Assembly (NCBI RefSeq): GCF_932526225.1
Contig: NC_064042.1
Span: 1,595,001 to 1,659,000, forward strand
DNA from: Nematostella vectensis
Taxonomy: Eukaryota > Cnidaria > Anthozoa > Actiniaria > Edwardsiidae
Length of the DNA stretch: 64,000 bases
Direction: 5' to 3'
Below are positions 37,301-47,175 of this stretch, piece by piece (the stretch's first letter is position 1; each line of letters starts with the position of its first letter). A model generated the notes under the pieces. It was given only the letters and a program-made list of their open reading frames with translations, had not been told where the DNA came from and did no database searches. The translations under genes and the position numbers were made by a program.

Positions 37301-40300
37301 TTCCTCTTACCAGCCACACCTTTGTTACTATTTTCATTCACGTAATGTGTTAAACTATAGAAATAACCATCTTAAAACAAAGCTTAATACTTTATTTAAC
37401 AAAAGTAATCGAAAATATCGCATTGACTTGACCAAACCAGACGATGGAAATGGATGCTTTTTCACACTTGGCACTTTTTGCTAGGATGACAAAATGGCGG
37501 CTGGCAGAGGCTATTTTAGCTTACCTTTTTGCACTGCTGGACCTCAAGTCGCTTGGTCTGTAACTCGTCTTCCACAAGAATTTTGTCATTGTAAAGTCGG
37601 GTTTTCTCGCGTTCAATGTTCTTGACGTTCTAGTGAAGGGAAAACAAAGTCCTTACCAGTCCGACTACCACCAAAACCGCCATATTAATCTCTATTTTTA
37701 TCCATCCTTTCTATCCATTCCAATATCCCATATCCCATTTCCCATATCCATTTCTTAATTCATCATCAACATAATTTACTAACTAATTTAACTAACATAA
37801 TCATCATCAAAATAAGGTCTCCACTTAAATTATCATGAACGGCTATCATCCGCTTGCCAATGACCAAAAGCATGATAATCAAATCGTCGCTCTCATAGGT
37901 CTTATGTTGAATGATTAAGACGTAGCCATGTGATCTTGGTGACGTAACGACGGCGGAAACCAATGAAATGTTGAAAAAGCAAGACTCGAAATGCACTTTG
38001 AAATGGACTCTGTGTCTGTAAAAACACTTAACCTGCAATCGTGTACGATTACATGGAAACTCAGCCTGCGATCGTGTGCGATTATATGGAAACTCACCCT
38101 GCGATCGTGCGCGATAGAAATGCGACCGGTTGCGATCGCGCGGGATCGGAATGCGACCGGTTGCGATCGTGCGGGATCGGAATGCGACCAGTTGCGATCG
38201 TGCGGGATCGGAATGCGACCGGTTGCGATCGTGCGGGATCAGAATGCGACCAGTTGCGATCGTGCGGGATCGGAATGCGAGCGGTTGCAATCGTACGGTC
38301 GAATTAGCTGCGATCGTGTGTGATCGAGTCCGATCGTATTTGAAAACCAACCAATTCTCGGCTCCGTCAGAAACGGCCAATTCATACTCACCTTTTCACT
38401 CTTATCGATTTCCTTTTTCAAGCTGCAAGAAAAAGAGTGAAACATGTTAAGTTTGAAAAACAAGGTATCGTCCAAAAGGAGAGAATGGAGGGAGGTCTCA
38501 CCTCTCGATGTACTCGTTCTGACTATTCAGAGTCAAGAGGATCTTGTTTAGTTCACGTTCTAGCTCGACTTTATCTGGCAAAAATACGCATGGTTCAAGT
38601 AAACAGTGCAAACATTGATGAGAAAAAGCTAGCGAGACACTGGCCCAGCAATGCAAGCGCTGTTTGTACACCATTTTAGTAGGTGGTGCGAGGTAGGTCC
38701 ACATTCCCTTTGCGGTGTGTTCAACCAAGTATAGCGGTGCCAGTAAGGCTAGCTGGCGTTTGCGGTGTTTGCGCGGGGCTTTTATTGCTGGCACGGAAAT
38801 ACGAAGACGTGCAGGTATGCATTATTATCAGCTCGGACAGAGCAAAAAATGGCAAGTTTTCCCAAAATAAGGTCTGGTTAACTTCGGTAAGCTTGAATTT
38901 TTGCACAGAGGTTCCTTATGTTATGTAAAACAACATATCAAAAAGTATTTTTTTGAAATGGATTCGTCTTCGAGATATGAGGTTTGAAGTGCAATTTTCA
39001 AATGTTCAAACTATGAATTCTCCTCGTTTTTAGGGAGAAATCGGGCTCTGATCAGAAATTAAGCCAACTTTGCTCGCTAATATCTAAATTTCATATCCTC
39101 TAAATTTCTTTAAAATTTGGAATTAAGCTTTTGGTCAGAGGAACTCCTTGTATGCGGAATCTTGAGCTTATATATTGAGAATTGGAAAATTTCATGCCAT
39201 TTTTTTCCTCTGTCTATCTGCTCGTGATTGAGCTGTCAAAAACCTACCAGTAACACAACTCATACCATTATTCCATTTCCCTTAATCTTGCCTATACCAC
39301 CGTTCTTAAAATGGATCCATGCACCTGGATACGCCCCAGTAAGCAAAGGATTGCTGGCTTGTACCTGTTTTGCCCTCGAGTTTGATTCCTTTGACGATGT
39401 CCAGCATTTCCCCGGCAACCAGCTTCCACTGCTGAGCCTGGTCCTGCCTGGTCACACTGAGCCGCCCTGTGTCAGTTACACGGAATATTAGTACACTTAG
39501 CAGAACGATTATGTCAAGGCAACATGAATTGTCAGCACTCCTAGTTGAGCTATTATAAGTTACACTGTACGCTTAGCAGATAAATCATGTCAAAGTTACA
39601 CTGTACGCTTAGCAGATAAATTATGTCAAAGTTACACTGTACGCTTAGCAGATAAATTATGTCAAAGTTACACTGTACGCTTAGCAGATAAATCATATCA
39701 AAGTTACACTGTACGCTTAGCAGATAAATTATGTCAAAGTTACACTGTACGCTTAGCAGATAAATTATGTCAAAGTTACACTGTACGCTTAGCAGATAAA
39801 TCATGTCAAAGTTACACTGTACGCTTAGCAGATAAATCATGTCAAAGTTACACTGTACGCTTAGCAGATAAATTATGTCAAAGTTACACTGTACGCTTAG
39901 CAGATAAATTATGTCAAAGTTACACTGTACGCTTAGCAGATAAATTATGTCAAAGTTACACTGTACGCTTAGCAGATAAATTATGTCAAAGTTACACTGT
40001 ACGCTTAGCAGATAAATTATGTCAAAGTTACACTGTACGCTTAGCAGATAAATTATGTCAAAGTTACACTGTACGCTTAGCAGATAAATTATGTCAAAGT
40101 TACACTGTACGCTTAGCAGATAAATTATGTCAAAGTTACACTGTACGCTTAGCAGATAAATTATGTCAAAGTTACACTGTACGCTTAGCAGATAAATTAT
40201 GTCAAAGTTACACTGTACGCTTAGCAGATAAATTATGTCAAAGTTACACTGTACGCTTAGCAGATAAATTATGTCAAAGTTACACTGTACGCTTAGCAGA

Positions 40301-43300
40301 TAAATTATGTCAAAGTTACACTGTACGCTTAGCAGATAAATTATGTCAAAGTTACACTGTACGCTTAGCAGATAAATTATATCAAAGTTACACTGTACGC
40401 TTAGCAGATAAATTATGTCAAAGTTACACTGTACGCTTAGCAGATAAATTATGTCAAAGTTACACTGTACGCTTAGCAGATAAATTATGTCAAAGTTACA
40501 AGAAATATCAGTACACTGAACCTAGCTAATAAAATATTATGTCAAAGTTACACTGTACGCTTAGCAGATAAATTATGTCAAAGTTACACTGTACGCTTAG
40601 CAGATAAATTATGTCAAAGTTACACTGTACGCTTAGCAGATAAATCATGTCAAAGTTACACTGTACGCTTAGCAGATAAATCATGTCAAAGTTACACTGT
40701 ACGCTTAGGAGATAAATCATGTCAAAGTTACACTGTACGCTTAGCAGATAAATCATGTCAAAGTTACACTGTACGCTTAGCAGATAAATTATGTCAAAGT
40801 TACACTGTACGCTTAGCAGATAAATTATGTCAAAGTTACACTGTACGCTTAGCAGATAAATTATGTCAAAGTTACACTGTACGCTTAGCAGATAAATTAT
40901 GTCAAAGTTACACGAAATATCAGTAAACTGAACCTAGCTAATAAAATATTATGTCAAAGTTACACTGTACGCTTAGCAGATAAATTATGTCAAAGTTACA
41001 CTGTACGCTTAGCAGATAAATTATGTCAAAGTTACACTGTACGCTTAGCAGATAAATTATGTCAAAGTTACACTGTACGCTTAGCAGATAAATTATGTCA
41101 AAGTTACACTGTACGCTTAGCAGATAAATTATGTCAAAGTTACACTGTACGCTTAGCAGATAAATTATGTCAAAGTTACACTGTACGCTTAGCAGATAAA
41201 TTATGTCAAAGTTACACTGTACGCTTAGCAGATAAATTATGTCAAAGTTACAAGAAATATCAGTACACTGAACCTAGCTAATAAAATATTATGTCAAAGT
41301 TACACTGTACGCTTAGCAGATAAATTATGTCAAAGTTACACTGTACGCTTAGCAGATAAATTATGTCAAAGTTACACTGTACGCTTAGCAGATAAATCAT
41401 GTCAAAGTTACACTGTACGCTTAGCAGATAAATCATGTCAAAGTTACACTGTACGCTTAGGAGATAAATCATGTCAAAGTTACACTGTACGCTTAGCAGA
41501 TAAATCATGTCAAAGTTACACTGTACGCTTAGCAGATAAATTATGTCAAAGTTACACTGTACGCTTAGCAGATAAATTATGTCAAAGTTACACTGTACGC
41601 TTAGCAGATAAATTATGTCAAAGTTACACTGTACGCTTAGCAGATAAATTATGTCAAAGTTACACGAAATATCAGTAAACTGAACCTAGCTAATAAAATA
41701 TTATGTCAAAGTTACACTGTACGCTTAGCAGATAAATTATGTCAAAGTTACACTGTACGCTTAGCAGATAAATTATGTCAAAGTTACACTGTACGCTTAG
41801 CAGATAAATTATGTCAAAGTTACACTGTACGCTTAGCAGATAAATTATGTCAAAGTTACACTGTACGCTTAGCAGATAAATTATGTCAAAGTTACACTGT
41901 ACGCTTAGCAGATAAATTATGTCAAAGTTACACTGTACGCTTAGCAGATAAATTATGTCAAAGTTACACGAAATATCAGTAAACTGAACCTAGCTAATAA
42001 AATATTATGTCAAAGTTACACTGTACGCTTAGCAGATAAATTATGTCAAAGTTACACTGTACGCTTAGCAGATAAATTATGTCAAAGTTACACTGTACGC
42101 TTAGCAGATAAATTATGTCAAAGTTACACTGTACGCTTAGCAGATAAATTATGTCAAAGTTACACTGTACGCTTAGCAGATAAATTATGTCAAAGTTACA
42201 CTGTACGCTTAGCAGATAAATTATGTCAAAGTTACACTGTACGCTTAGCAGATAAATTATGTCAAAGTTACAAGAAATATCAGTACACTGAACCTAGCTA
42301 ATAAAATATTATGTCAAAGTAGTAAGTAGTATATCGGGGTACTAACTGTTGTCCATGTCTTCCCGTTGTTGTACCGCCATTTGCTTGTACATGTCTAGCT
42401 CTTCTTCAAGCTCCTTCTTTTCCCTGTTATTCAGAATGGTGTTAAGAAACGAAGCAGACCTCATGGGATAGCATGAGCGACAGGATACCTAAGGGGAGGA
42501 ACCATCCCAATGGGGGGAGGGTGTGGCGTGAAGGGAACCGCCACTTGTAACACGGGCACAGGAAAAAGCCAAAATATCCGGAAAGAAATTTGTAAAGAAA
42601 TTTACTGTGAAAATCACTGTTTCGGAGACTTACTGCTCCATTTTATCGCTTGGTTGTCCTCGCTTGGACATGTTGATGATGTCTCTGTTGAGTTGTCTCA
42701 GTTTCTCAGTGGTGATCTTGGCGTTCTCAAATGTGGCTCTACATCATACAACAAATTAATTAATAAAGAGATCACGATATTGCATTCAACCTGTTTCTAG
42801 AAGGCATAGCGTAACTTTCCGTGACTCAAGCGTAGTTAGAGCATATTATGTAATCATAGCGTGACCTAGTGTAGTCATAGCGTGACCTAGTGTAGTCAGC
42901 GTGACCTAGTGTAGTCAGCGTGACCTAGTGTAATCATAGCATGACCTAGTGTGGACGAAGCGTGACGCTGCGGTGAATATTGCGTGACAATGTAGGACTA
43001 AATGTGACCATAGTGTGACTTAGTGAAAGCATAGAGTGACGTTGTGTGACCACAGCGTGACTTTCCCGTTATCATAGCGTGATCCTTCCGTGAATATAGC
43101 GTGACCATGTGTAATTATAGCATGACCTTGCCGTGTTTATAGCGTGACCTTGTAGCGATCGAAGAGTGATTCTACTGTAAAAAGTGTGACATTGTTTGAT
43201 GATAGCGTGACCTGGTGCGACCATTACGTGACCCTGTGTAAGCAATTGCGAGCTTATTCTGCCAGTAGATTAAACAAATAGACAAGAACTTACTTGACAA

Positions 43301-46143
43301 CGTTTTCTGAATCCTCCATAGAGATCGCATTTTCTTTTGTCATTTTTTCCAGCTGAATTGGAAATAAGGATAAGTCACGTGACAATTTGAAAATAAAATA
43401 CATAAATAAGCCAAGAGCTTCACAACTACACCTCGTAACATATGAGGGGTTGAGATTCCGCAGTCGTGACTAGGCGGGTATTGCGCGCGAACAAATCAAG
43501 AAGATTAGGCCAGGGCAAACGGTGTTCTTCTTATGCGCAAATGCAAATGAATGCAAACGAACAAAAGTCGATCTTTTTTGCCTCGCCCCAGCGCACCTCG
43601 GTCTTCGCGCACGCCACAGGAGTCCCAATATTCGAAAACAAAACATTTCCTAATAAGCCCGAATGAGAGAGTCGGCTAGCAGGCAAATGCTCATTTGCAT
43701 ACATTCGTATTTGCAACAGTAAAATGAACGTTTCACCTAAGCCTTAGAAACGCTTTGCCAGTCCGGGGCTCACACGTCTTATGAGAAGTCGATTTGGGGC
43801 AAGTATAGACCCCGCCCGACACCCTGTGAATCAGGCATTTTATGAAATGAGTCAAGGGGAATGATTTGTTACCTCGTTTAAGAGATCTTCCTCATCCATG
43901 TCTAAGGACTGCAACAAGCAACAGAAAATACAATTGACTTAAGCCACGGGCTCTAGGATTGTTAGAGCAATAGATGCTGCTATCCTGAAGCGTTTGAAAG
44001 GTAGTACGAAGTACGCGTGGGGATAGAGATAACTGAATGAGGGAAATCAAGGCACATACCCATACAGGTTGGGAACGATAAGTTTCCCACTAATAATATA
44101 TAGGCTGTATTTTGGAGTAAAGTGCATTTCCGCAACGACTTTAGACGAATTCGCGAGAAACAGCTTTTTACTGCAAGAATATATGAATCGCGATAAAATA
44201 TGAATGCTGATCACGTGACCGACATATAAATCGGAAGCACGTGCCAGACATCAATGCATCAGCACGTGGTGCGTGCGCGCGACTGATCACGTGGATAACA
44301 CATGATCCTAAGCACATGATTTGCTATCGGAACAACAGCAAGTCAAGTGACGCGTGGTTTGCGCGCGACTGATCACGCGAATAACATTTGACCCATAGCA
44401 CGTGATTTTTTGCACGTGATCAGCACAAGCACAGCACGTGTTGCCAGCAAGTAACTCTACCAACAGATGATTGACAGTCCACGTAAACACTTACATCCTG
44501 CAAGGACTCCAGGAGCTGATGGGGGGAATAAAAAAGAGTTAGGGTGAACGTACATACAACAAAAACAACAACTCTCTCTCTCTCGCTCGCTCTCGTCTTG
44601 TCTAGATCGCGATGGTACTCATAGTCTCACCTCCTCCCTCTCGCGGCACAAGGTGTGATAGCCCGACAGGATATTCTCCATCGTCAGCTGCAAAACAAAT
44701 TTCACTATTATTGTGCGTCAACGCGAGATATCCCATTAACCAGTATTTTTTCTTGATATCAGGTGTATTCAGGGTTTCTCTGTCCGTCATAGCGAGGCTT
44801 TCGTAATAGCGGGGTAAGCATGCGCATGAGGAGCAGCCGCTGACTTACCTGTCCTGAAACACTTTCCTGTACTGCATTGAACGCCTGCAAACAAGCACAG
44901 AAATAACACTAAAACTATATTTTTCAATGTTATATTGATTTGCCGTAGGCTTGATGCATGAAATCTTGAGGGTCTGTGAGAAGGATATAACAGGAGTAGA
45001 AGAAGGACTTTTACCTTCCTACTCGCTCTACCCTCTGTTAATGAACACTTACCGTTGTCGCACGTATGGGATAATACCCGTTCAGCCCTCCTTAAGCAGA
45101 CCACTCATATCCTTCTCTTACCGAGATTACATAGATTCATACTTGTTTTCAGCCCTCCCTAACCAGACCACCAATATCCTATTCCCCTCTCTTACCGAAT
45201 CCTTGTCGTCATCGTACATAGATTCATACTTGTTTTCAGCCCTCCCTAACCAGACCACCAATATCCTATTCCCCTCTCTTACCGAATCCTTGTCGTCATC
45301 GTACATAGATTCATACTTGTTTTCAGCCCTCCCTAACCAGACCACCAATATCCTATTCCCCTCTCTTACCGAATCCTTGTCGTCATCGTACATAGATTCA
45401 TACTTGTTTTCAGCCCTCCCTAACCAGACCACCAATATCCTATTCCCCTCTCTTACCGAATCCTTGTCGTCATCGTACATAGATTCATACGTGTTTTCAG
45501 CCCTCCCTAACCAGACCACCAATATCCTATTCCCCTCTCTTACCGAATCCTTGTCGTCATTGTACATAGATTCATACGGGTTTTCAGCCCTCCCTAACCA
45601 GACCACCAATATCCTATTCCCCTCTCTTACCGAATCCTTGTCGTCATCGTACATAGATTCATACTTGTTTTCAGCCCTCCCTAACCAGACCACCAATATC
45701 CTATTCCCCTCTCTTACCGAATCCTTGTCGTCATCGTACATAGATTCATACGTGTTTTCAGCCCTCCCTAACCAGACCACCAATATCCTATTCCCCTCTC
45801 TTACCGAATCCTTGTCGTCATCGTACATAGATTCATACTCGTTCAGTACTTTGGAAATACGATCCGTGATACTCCCCAGCTCGTCGCCGATCTGCGATTT
45901 ATCCTTCTCACCACCCAAGGGTACGGCGTGGAGAGCAAGAGACGAATCCACATCTCCCCCCAGGGGAGAGTCCGTCAAATTGCGCCAAGCTTGTGTCCGC
46001 GGGATTTCCTTGTCGGTCGCGCGCCCCGCTTGATCCATATCATCGTCTTTCTTGAGGACACTGTAAGCTTGAAAGTTGAGTCCCTCCATTCGGGTTTTCT
46101 TCTTTCTGCCACGCTTCATGGCGTAGTCGTACCGCTTTGACAT
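23388..46143 (-). CDS. Uncharacterised coiled-coil protein, ~966 aa, about 29 small exons
   Basis: Not recognised. Predicted exons, high to low: 45805-46143, 44849-44884, 44631-44687, 44495-44515, 43873-43908, 43294-43352, 42634-42738, 42347-42423, 39365-39466, 38502-38574, 38392-38422, 37525-37629, 36955-37053, 36336-36428, 33549-33608, 32839-33015, 31632-31691, 31098-31167, 30178-30524, 28651-28839, 28225-28291, 27549-27631, 27039-27090, 26896-26971, 26256-26305, 25863-25897, 25659-25706, 25148-25201, 23388-23687. Phases close with one open frame; splice choice is least certain at 28651, 26896-27090 and 25897. The N-terminus is basic (MSKRYDYAMKRGRKKKTRME). The middle is a long heptad-rich coiled coil (EKKELEEELDMYKQMAVQQR; EREKTRLYNDKILVEDELQT) with an acidic patch (LDLDDDDDEE), then a Pro/Lys/Ser-rich low-complexity linker and a basic C-terminus (QQLMRQKDRVMYGDARMLEL). 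It looks like a cytoskeletal or centrosome/cilium scaffold, but that is inference from composition only. Confidence 0.7.
24537..24845. repeat. 21-bp minisatellite in the coiled-coil gene's last intron
   Basis: About 15 copies of 'acgcgcacgtcatctctagct'. The 21-bp period yields long ORFs on both strands that are not genes. Confidence 0.9.
25945..26080 (-). mobile_element. SINE 3'-body fragment
   Basis: 'ggtcgagtcgaaggcattga', 'gcaggcagccaccataagac' and 'tgacaacggaaca' match the body of the tRNA-like SINE copies at 31790-31980 and 33710-33890. Confidence 0.6.
26330..26545. repeat. ~107-bp direct duplication
   Basis: 'tttctggccgccagtcattt..cagaccctgaaaaa' to 'cttggcggcc' occurs twice in tandem, just upstream (minus sense) of the exon at 26256-26305. 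The flank at 26555-26640 also matches, inverted, 30870-31010. Confidence 0.75.
27250..27549 (-). repeat. ~69-bp minisatellite containing the 5' splice site of coiled-coil exon 22
   Basis: Four copies of 'gccttgttacccttgtgccc' + polyC/CCCCA + 'agagtgtcactactaaacta'. On the minus strand the unit begins CAAG/gtaacaaggc, the same as the real donor of exon 27549-27631 (GCAAAG/gtaacaaggct). Confidence 0.8.
27632..28209 (-). repeat. ~55-bp minisatellite containing the 3' splice site of coiled-coil exon 22
   Basis: About ten copies. On the minus strand each ends with an acceptor-like tract (aaggccttctattttattat + cag/CTA), matching the real acceptor of exon 22 (ctggtatcag/CTA). The array fills the whole intron between exons 21 and 22. 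Confidence 0.8.
28370..28525. mobile_element. Dispersed short element, copy 3
   Basis: Shares 'cagccgatggaaattgaatc', 'cacttggtac' and 'gacaaaatggcgtctgacag' with copies at 1539, 3985 and 37320. Located in the intron after exon 20 of the coiled-coil gene. Confidence 0.5.
29033..29067. repeat. Perfect 17-bp inverted repeat with a 1-nt centre
   Basis: atagagaatgggttatt and aataacccattctctat flank a single g. Could be a hairpin or the joint of two element ends; intronic. Confidence 0.85.
29660..30178 (-). repeat. 28-bp minisatellite containing the 5' splice site of coiled-coil exon 19
   Basis: About 17 copies of 'gaatttcaccggatgtgacg' + 'taccttat'. On the minus strand each unit is ATAAG/gtacgtcacatccg, i.e. 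the last bases of exon 30178-30524 (GATAAG) plus its consensus donor gtacgt. Confidence 0.9.
30618..30752. repeat. 17-bp minisatellite
   Basis: About eight copies of 'ctgaccatataaggctt' in the intron between coiled-coil exons 18 and 19. No splice signal was recognised in the unit. Confidence 0.85.
31348..31540. mobile_element. MITE family with 'CTACCGTGGC' end, copy 1
   Basis: 'ctaccgtggcaaccttaaaa', 'acaaacttcaatagccaat', 'gcgaggcaaagaaagt' and 'acaggctactaagttataaa' all recur at 32565-32740, and the terminus recurs at 58030. The right end runs into (TCTCAC)n at 31538-31620. Confidence 0.7.
31631..32573. repeat. Segmental duplication, copy B (contains exon 31632-31691, SINE and 41-bp array)
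   Basis: Almost identical to 33548-36006 apart from the LINE insertion in the latter: the same exon, the same SINE, the same 41-bp array and the same tail (tgactgtcttcttaatcaa ... attttcgccataaccacc). The two copies bracket exon 32839-33015. Confidence 0.9.
31790..32345 (-). mobile_element. tRNA-derived SINE with 41-bp internal tandem array
   Basis: The minus strand has a B-box-like GGGTTCAATTCCCCGG (31955-31970) inside a tRNA-like segment. The body matches 25945-26080. Upstream in minus sense the segment 'ggtcgctctgtagtgcctgt'..'gcctctcaccac' is tandemly repeated (41 bp, about nine copies at 31978-32335). Confidence 0.75.
32565..32778. mobile_element. MITE family with 'CTACCGTGGC' end, copy 2
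   Basis: The left end 'accgtggcaaccttaaaagt' is inverted relative to the right end 'ttggccacggtagcgcgcgt', giving terminal inverted repeats. About 210 bp, non-coding; internal sequence shared with 31348-31540. Confidence 0.7.
33710..34180 (-). mobile_element. tRNA-derived SINE with 41-bp internal array (duplicate)
   Basis: Same structure as 31790-32345; B-box-like motif at 33873-33888, about seven 41-bp units at 33895-34175. Confidence 0.75.
34272..35865 (-). mobile_element. CR1/L2-like LINE, 5'-truncated and frameshifted, with (ATT)n tail
   Basis: The minus strand encodes reverse-transcriptase blocks in order: LLLDLSAAFDTVDHSIL, GLTGNVLAWFHSYLTSR, YHLYADDSQLY (catalytic YADD), NHDKSELILF, SSKLDYCNSLLYGLPD, LQLIQNTAARII, APKVWNELPFYLR. 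Frame changes occur near 35525 and 35180, so it is dead. The 3' end is an (ATT)n run at 34272-34371. It inserted into segmental-duplication copy A. Confidence 0.9.
37320..37515. mobile_element. Dispersed short element, copy 4
   Basis: Contains 'aaagcttaatactttattta', 'gatggaaatggatgc' and 'gacaaaatggcggctggcag', matching 1539-1775. It ends about 10 bp from coiled-coil exon 37525-37629, in the region after its donor. Confidence 0.5.
38110..38300. repeat. 31-bp GC-rich minisatellite
   Basis: Six copies of 'gttgcgatcgtgcgggatcg' + 'gaatgcgaccg', rich in gatc and cgatcg, in the intron between coiled-coil exons 11 and 12. Confidence 0.9.
39490..42318. repeat. Large 36-bp satellite-like array with ~750-bp higher-order structure
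   Basis: About 75 copies of 'gtcaaagttacactgtacgc' + 'ttagcagataaattat'. A variant 'cgaaatatcagtaaactgaa' / 'caagaaatatcagtacactg' block recurs at ~40500, 40912, 41250, 41662, 41968 and 42270; 40500 to 41250 and 40912 to 41662 are 750-bp repeats. It fills the intron between coiled-coil exons 8 and 9. The unit resembles the sequence just upstream of the exon 9 acceptor (minus: ctgctaagtgtac...gtgtaactgac). Confidence 0.95.
42800..43245. repeat. Degenerate ~20-bp repeat tract
   Basis: Imperfect repeats of 'catagcgtgacctagtgtag' between coiled-coil exons 6 and 7; copies are diverged, so this is an old array. Confidence 0.75.
44212..44440. promoter_or_regulatory. Cluster of seven CACGTG E-box palindromes in an intron
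   Basis: CACGTG at 44212, 44238, 44263, 44288, 44399, 44413 and 44435, several in the longer form tgatcacgtg, in the intron between coiled-coil exons 4 and 5. CACGTG is the canonical bHLH/bHLH-PAS site. Function is inference; it could also be a decayed palindromic repeat. Confidence 0.4.
45060..45850 (-). repeat. 87-bp minisatellite containing the end and 5' splice site of coiled-coil exon 1
   Basis: Eight to nine near-identical 87-bp units. Each holds the last ~33 nt of exon 1 (coding YESMYDDDKDS), its donor gtaagagagg and ~50 nt of intron. As 87 = 3 x 29, the array stays open in the coding frame (YESMYDDDKDSVREG + NRILVVWLGRAEN) for more than 700 bp. Confidence 0.95.
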
Positions 46144-47175
46144 CACGGCGTTTTGACCTTACACCGACGTTAAATACGCCAAAAATACATTAAGAACAAA
46201 AGTCCTTTAACTTTCACATACCTAGATTCTGATTATTACATCTTTGAAGAATTATTTCTGTATTTTAGGTCAACCATGAGGCAGACGCGGAGAACACATT
46301 CTTTGCACGCGCGAAATGTTCTGATATTTAATTAGAAATGAAGTGACGTCACAATAAGGAAGATTAACTTTTTAGACGTTACTTTGTGAGATGGAATCCT
46401 ACTTTTGTGAAATATAAACTAAGCATGTTTTTTTTTAATTGCGAGCTCAGTCTACAGCCTCCATCATTACGTTGATGATGAAGATGACGCCACCTTCACG
46501 CTCATCCAGGCTTTCTCTGTCAGTAATAACGAGGTTTACTTTGAGACATTTCTTATATCAAGTTTACTCAGGGTTTCTCTGTTCGTATTACGAGGTTAAA
46601 TTTAAGGCTGTCTTTGTAAACAGTTCATTCCCCTGATTATCAGTCCGTATAAATGAGGTTTTAGTAATAGCGGGGTATCGGTAAAAGAAGTCATTTGATT
46701 CAGATTATGACACATGGTCATTGGTCTCCTTCGAAGCTTTATAAATTCTAAGGACTTTCTTTATTACCATGTTGTAAAAACAAATGAAAATAAAATATCG
46801 GTTTTTAATCAAGTTCTTTGTATCTTGCTTTATCATTGGTATTTTCATGGCACAAAACTCTTTCTACAAACTCCAACACAAAAAGACTTCACTTGCAATT
46901 ACGGCAATTTATTTTATCACATTTCTCTGTTTTGCCTAATATGGGCACATATGTCCATATTTAGAAGATCTCAATTTTCCTGTACACCCATTTCTAGGAA
47001 TAATAGATAGAGAGCTAATTTTCGTCAAATGGGGACTATAGCGAAGAATGTTTAAAAAACTTTGTCCAGAAAACTCCTTTTTCTCAGGCCATTTATACAA
47101 GACCAGCAAGTATAAAGGTAAAGCAAACATTGCTATGAATTCCCTTCACCTCAATCTCCCTCATGAGTCGCGTGG
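46144..47175. other. Intergenic between FBXL18 3' end and the coiled-coil gene start
   Basis: About 1 kb separating two minus-strand genes. It holds the presumed FBXL18 3' UTR and the promoter of the coiled-coil gene. The segment 46500-46680 resembles 44755-44815 (cagggtttctctgt..gaggtt..gtaatagcggggta), a dispersed repeat. Confidence 0.5.

Noticed and set aside
37766-38380. 204-aa minus ORF with DRNRSH repeats
   Set aside because: Comes from the 31-bp array in an intron of the coiled-coil gene.
39553-41508. ORFs of repeated MIYLLSVQCNFD
   Set aside because: Translation of the 36-bp array; the same frame is interrupted and restarted and lies in an intron.
44951-46033. 360-aa plus-strand ORF with SYLFSALPNQTTNILFPSL repeats
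   Set aside because: Antisense of exon 1 and its 87-bp array; only the minus strand shows splice signals and non-repetitive coding sequence.
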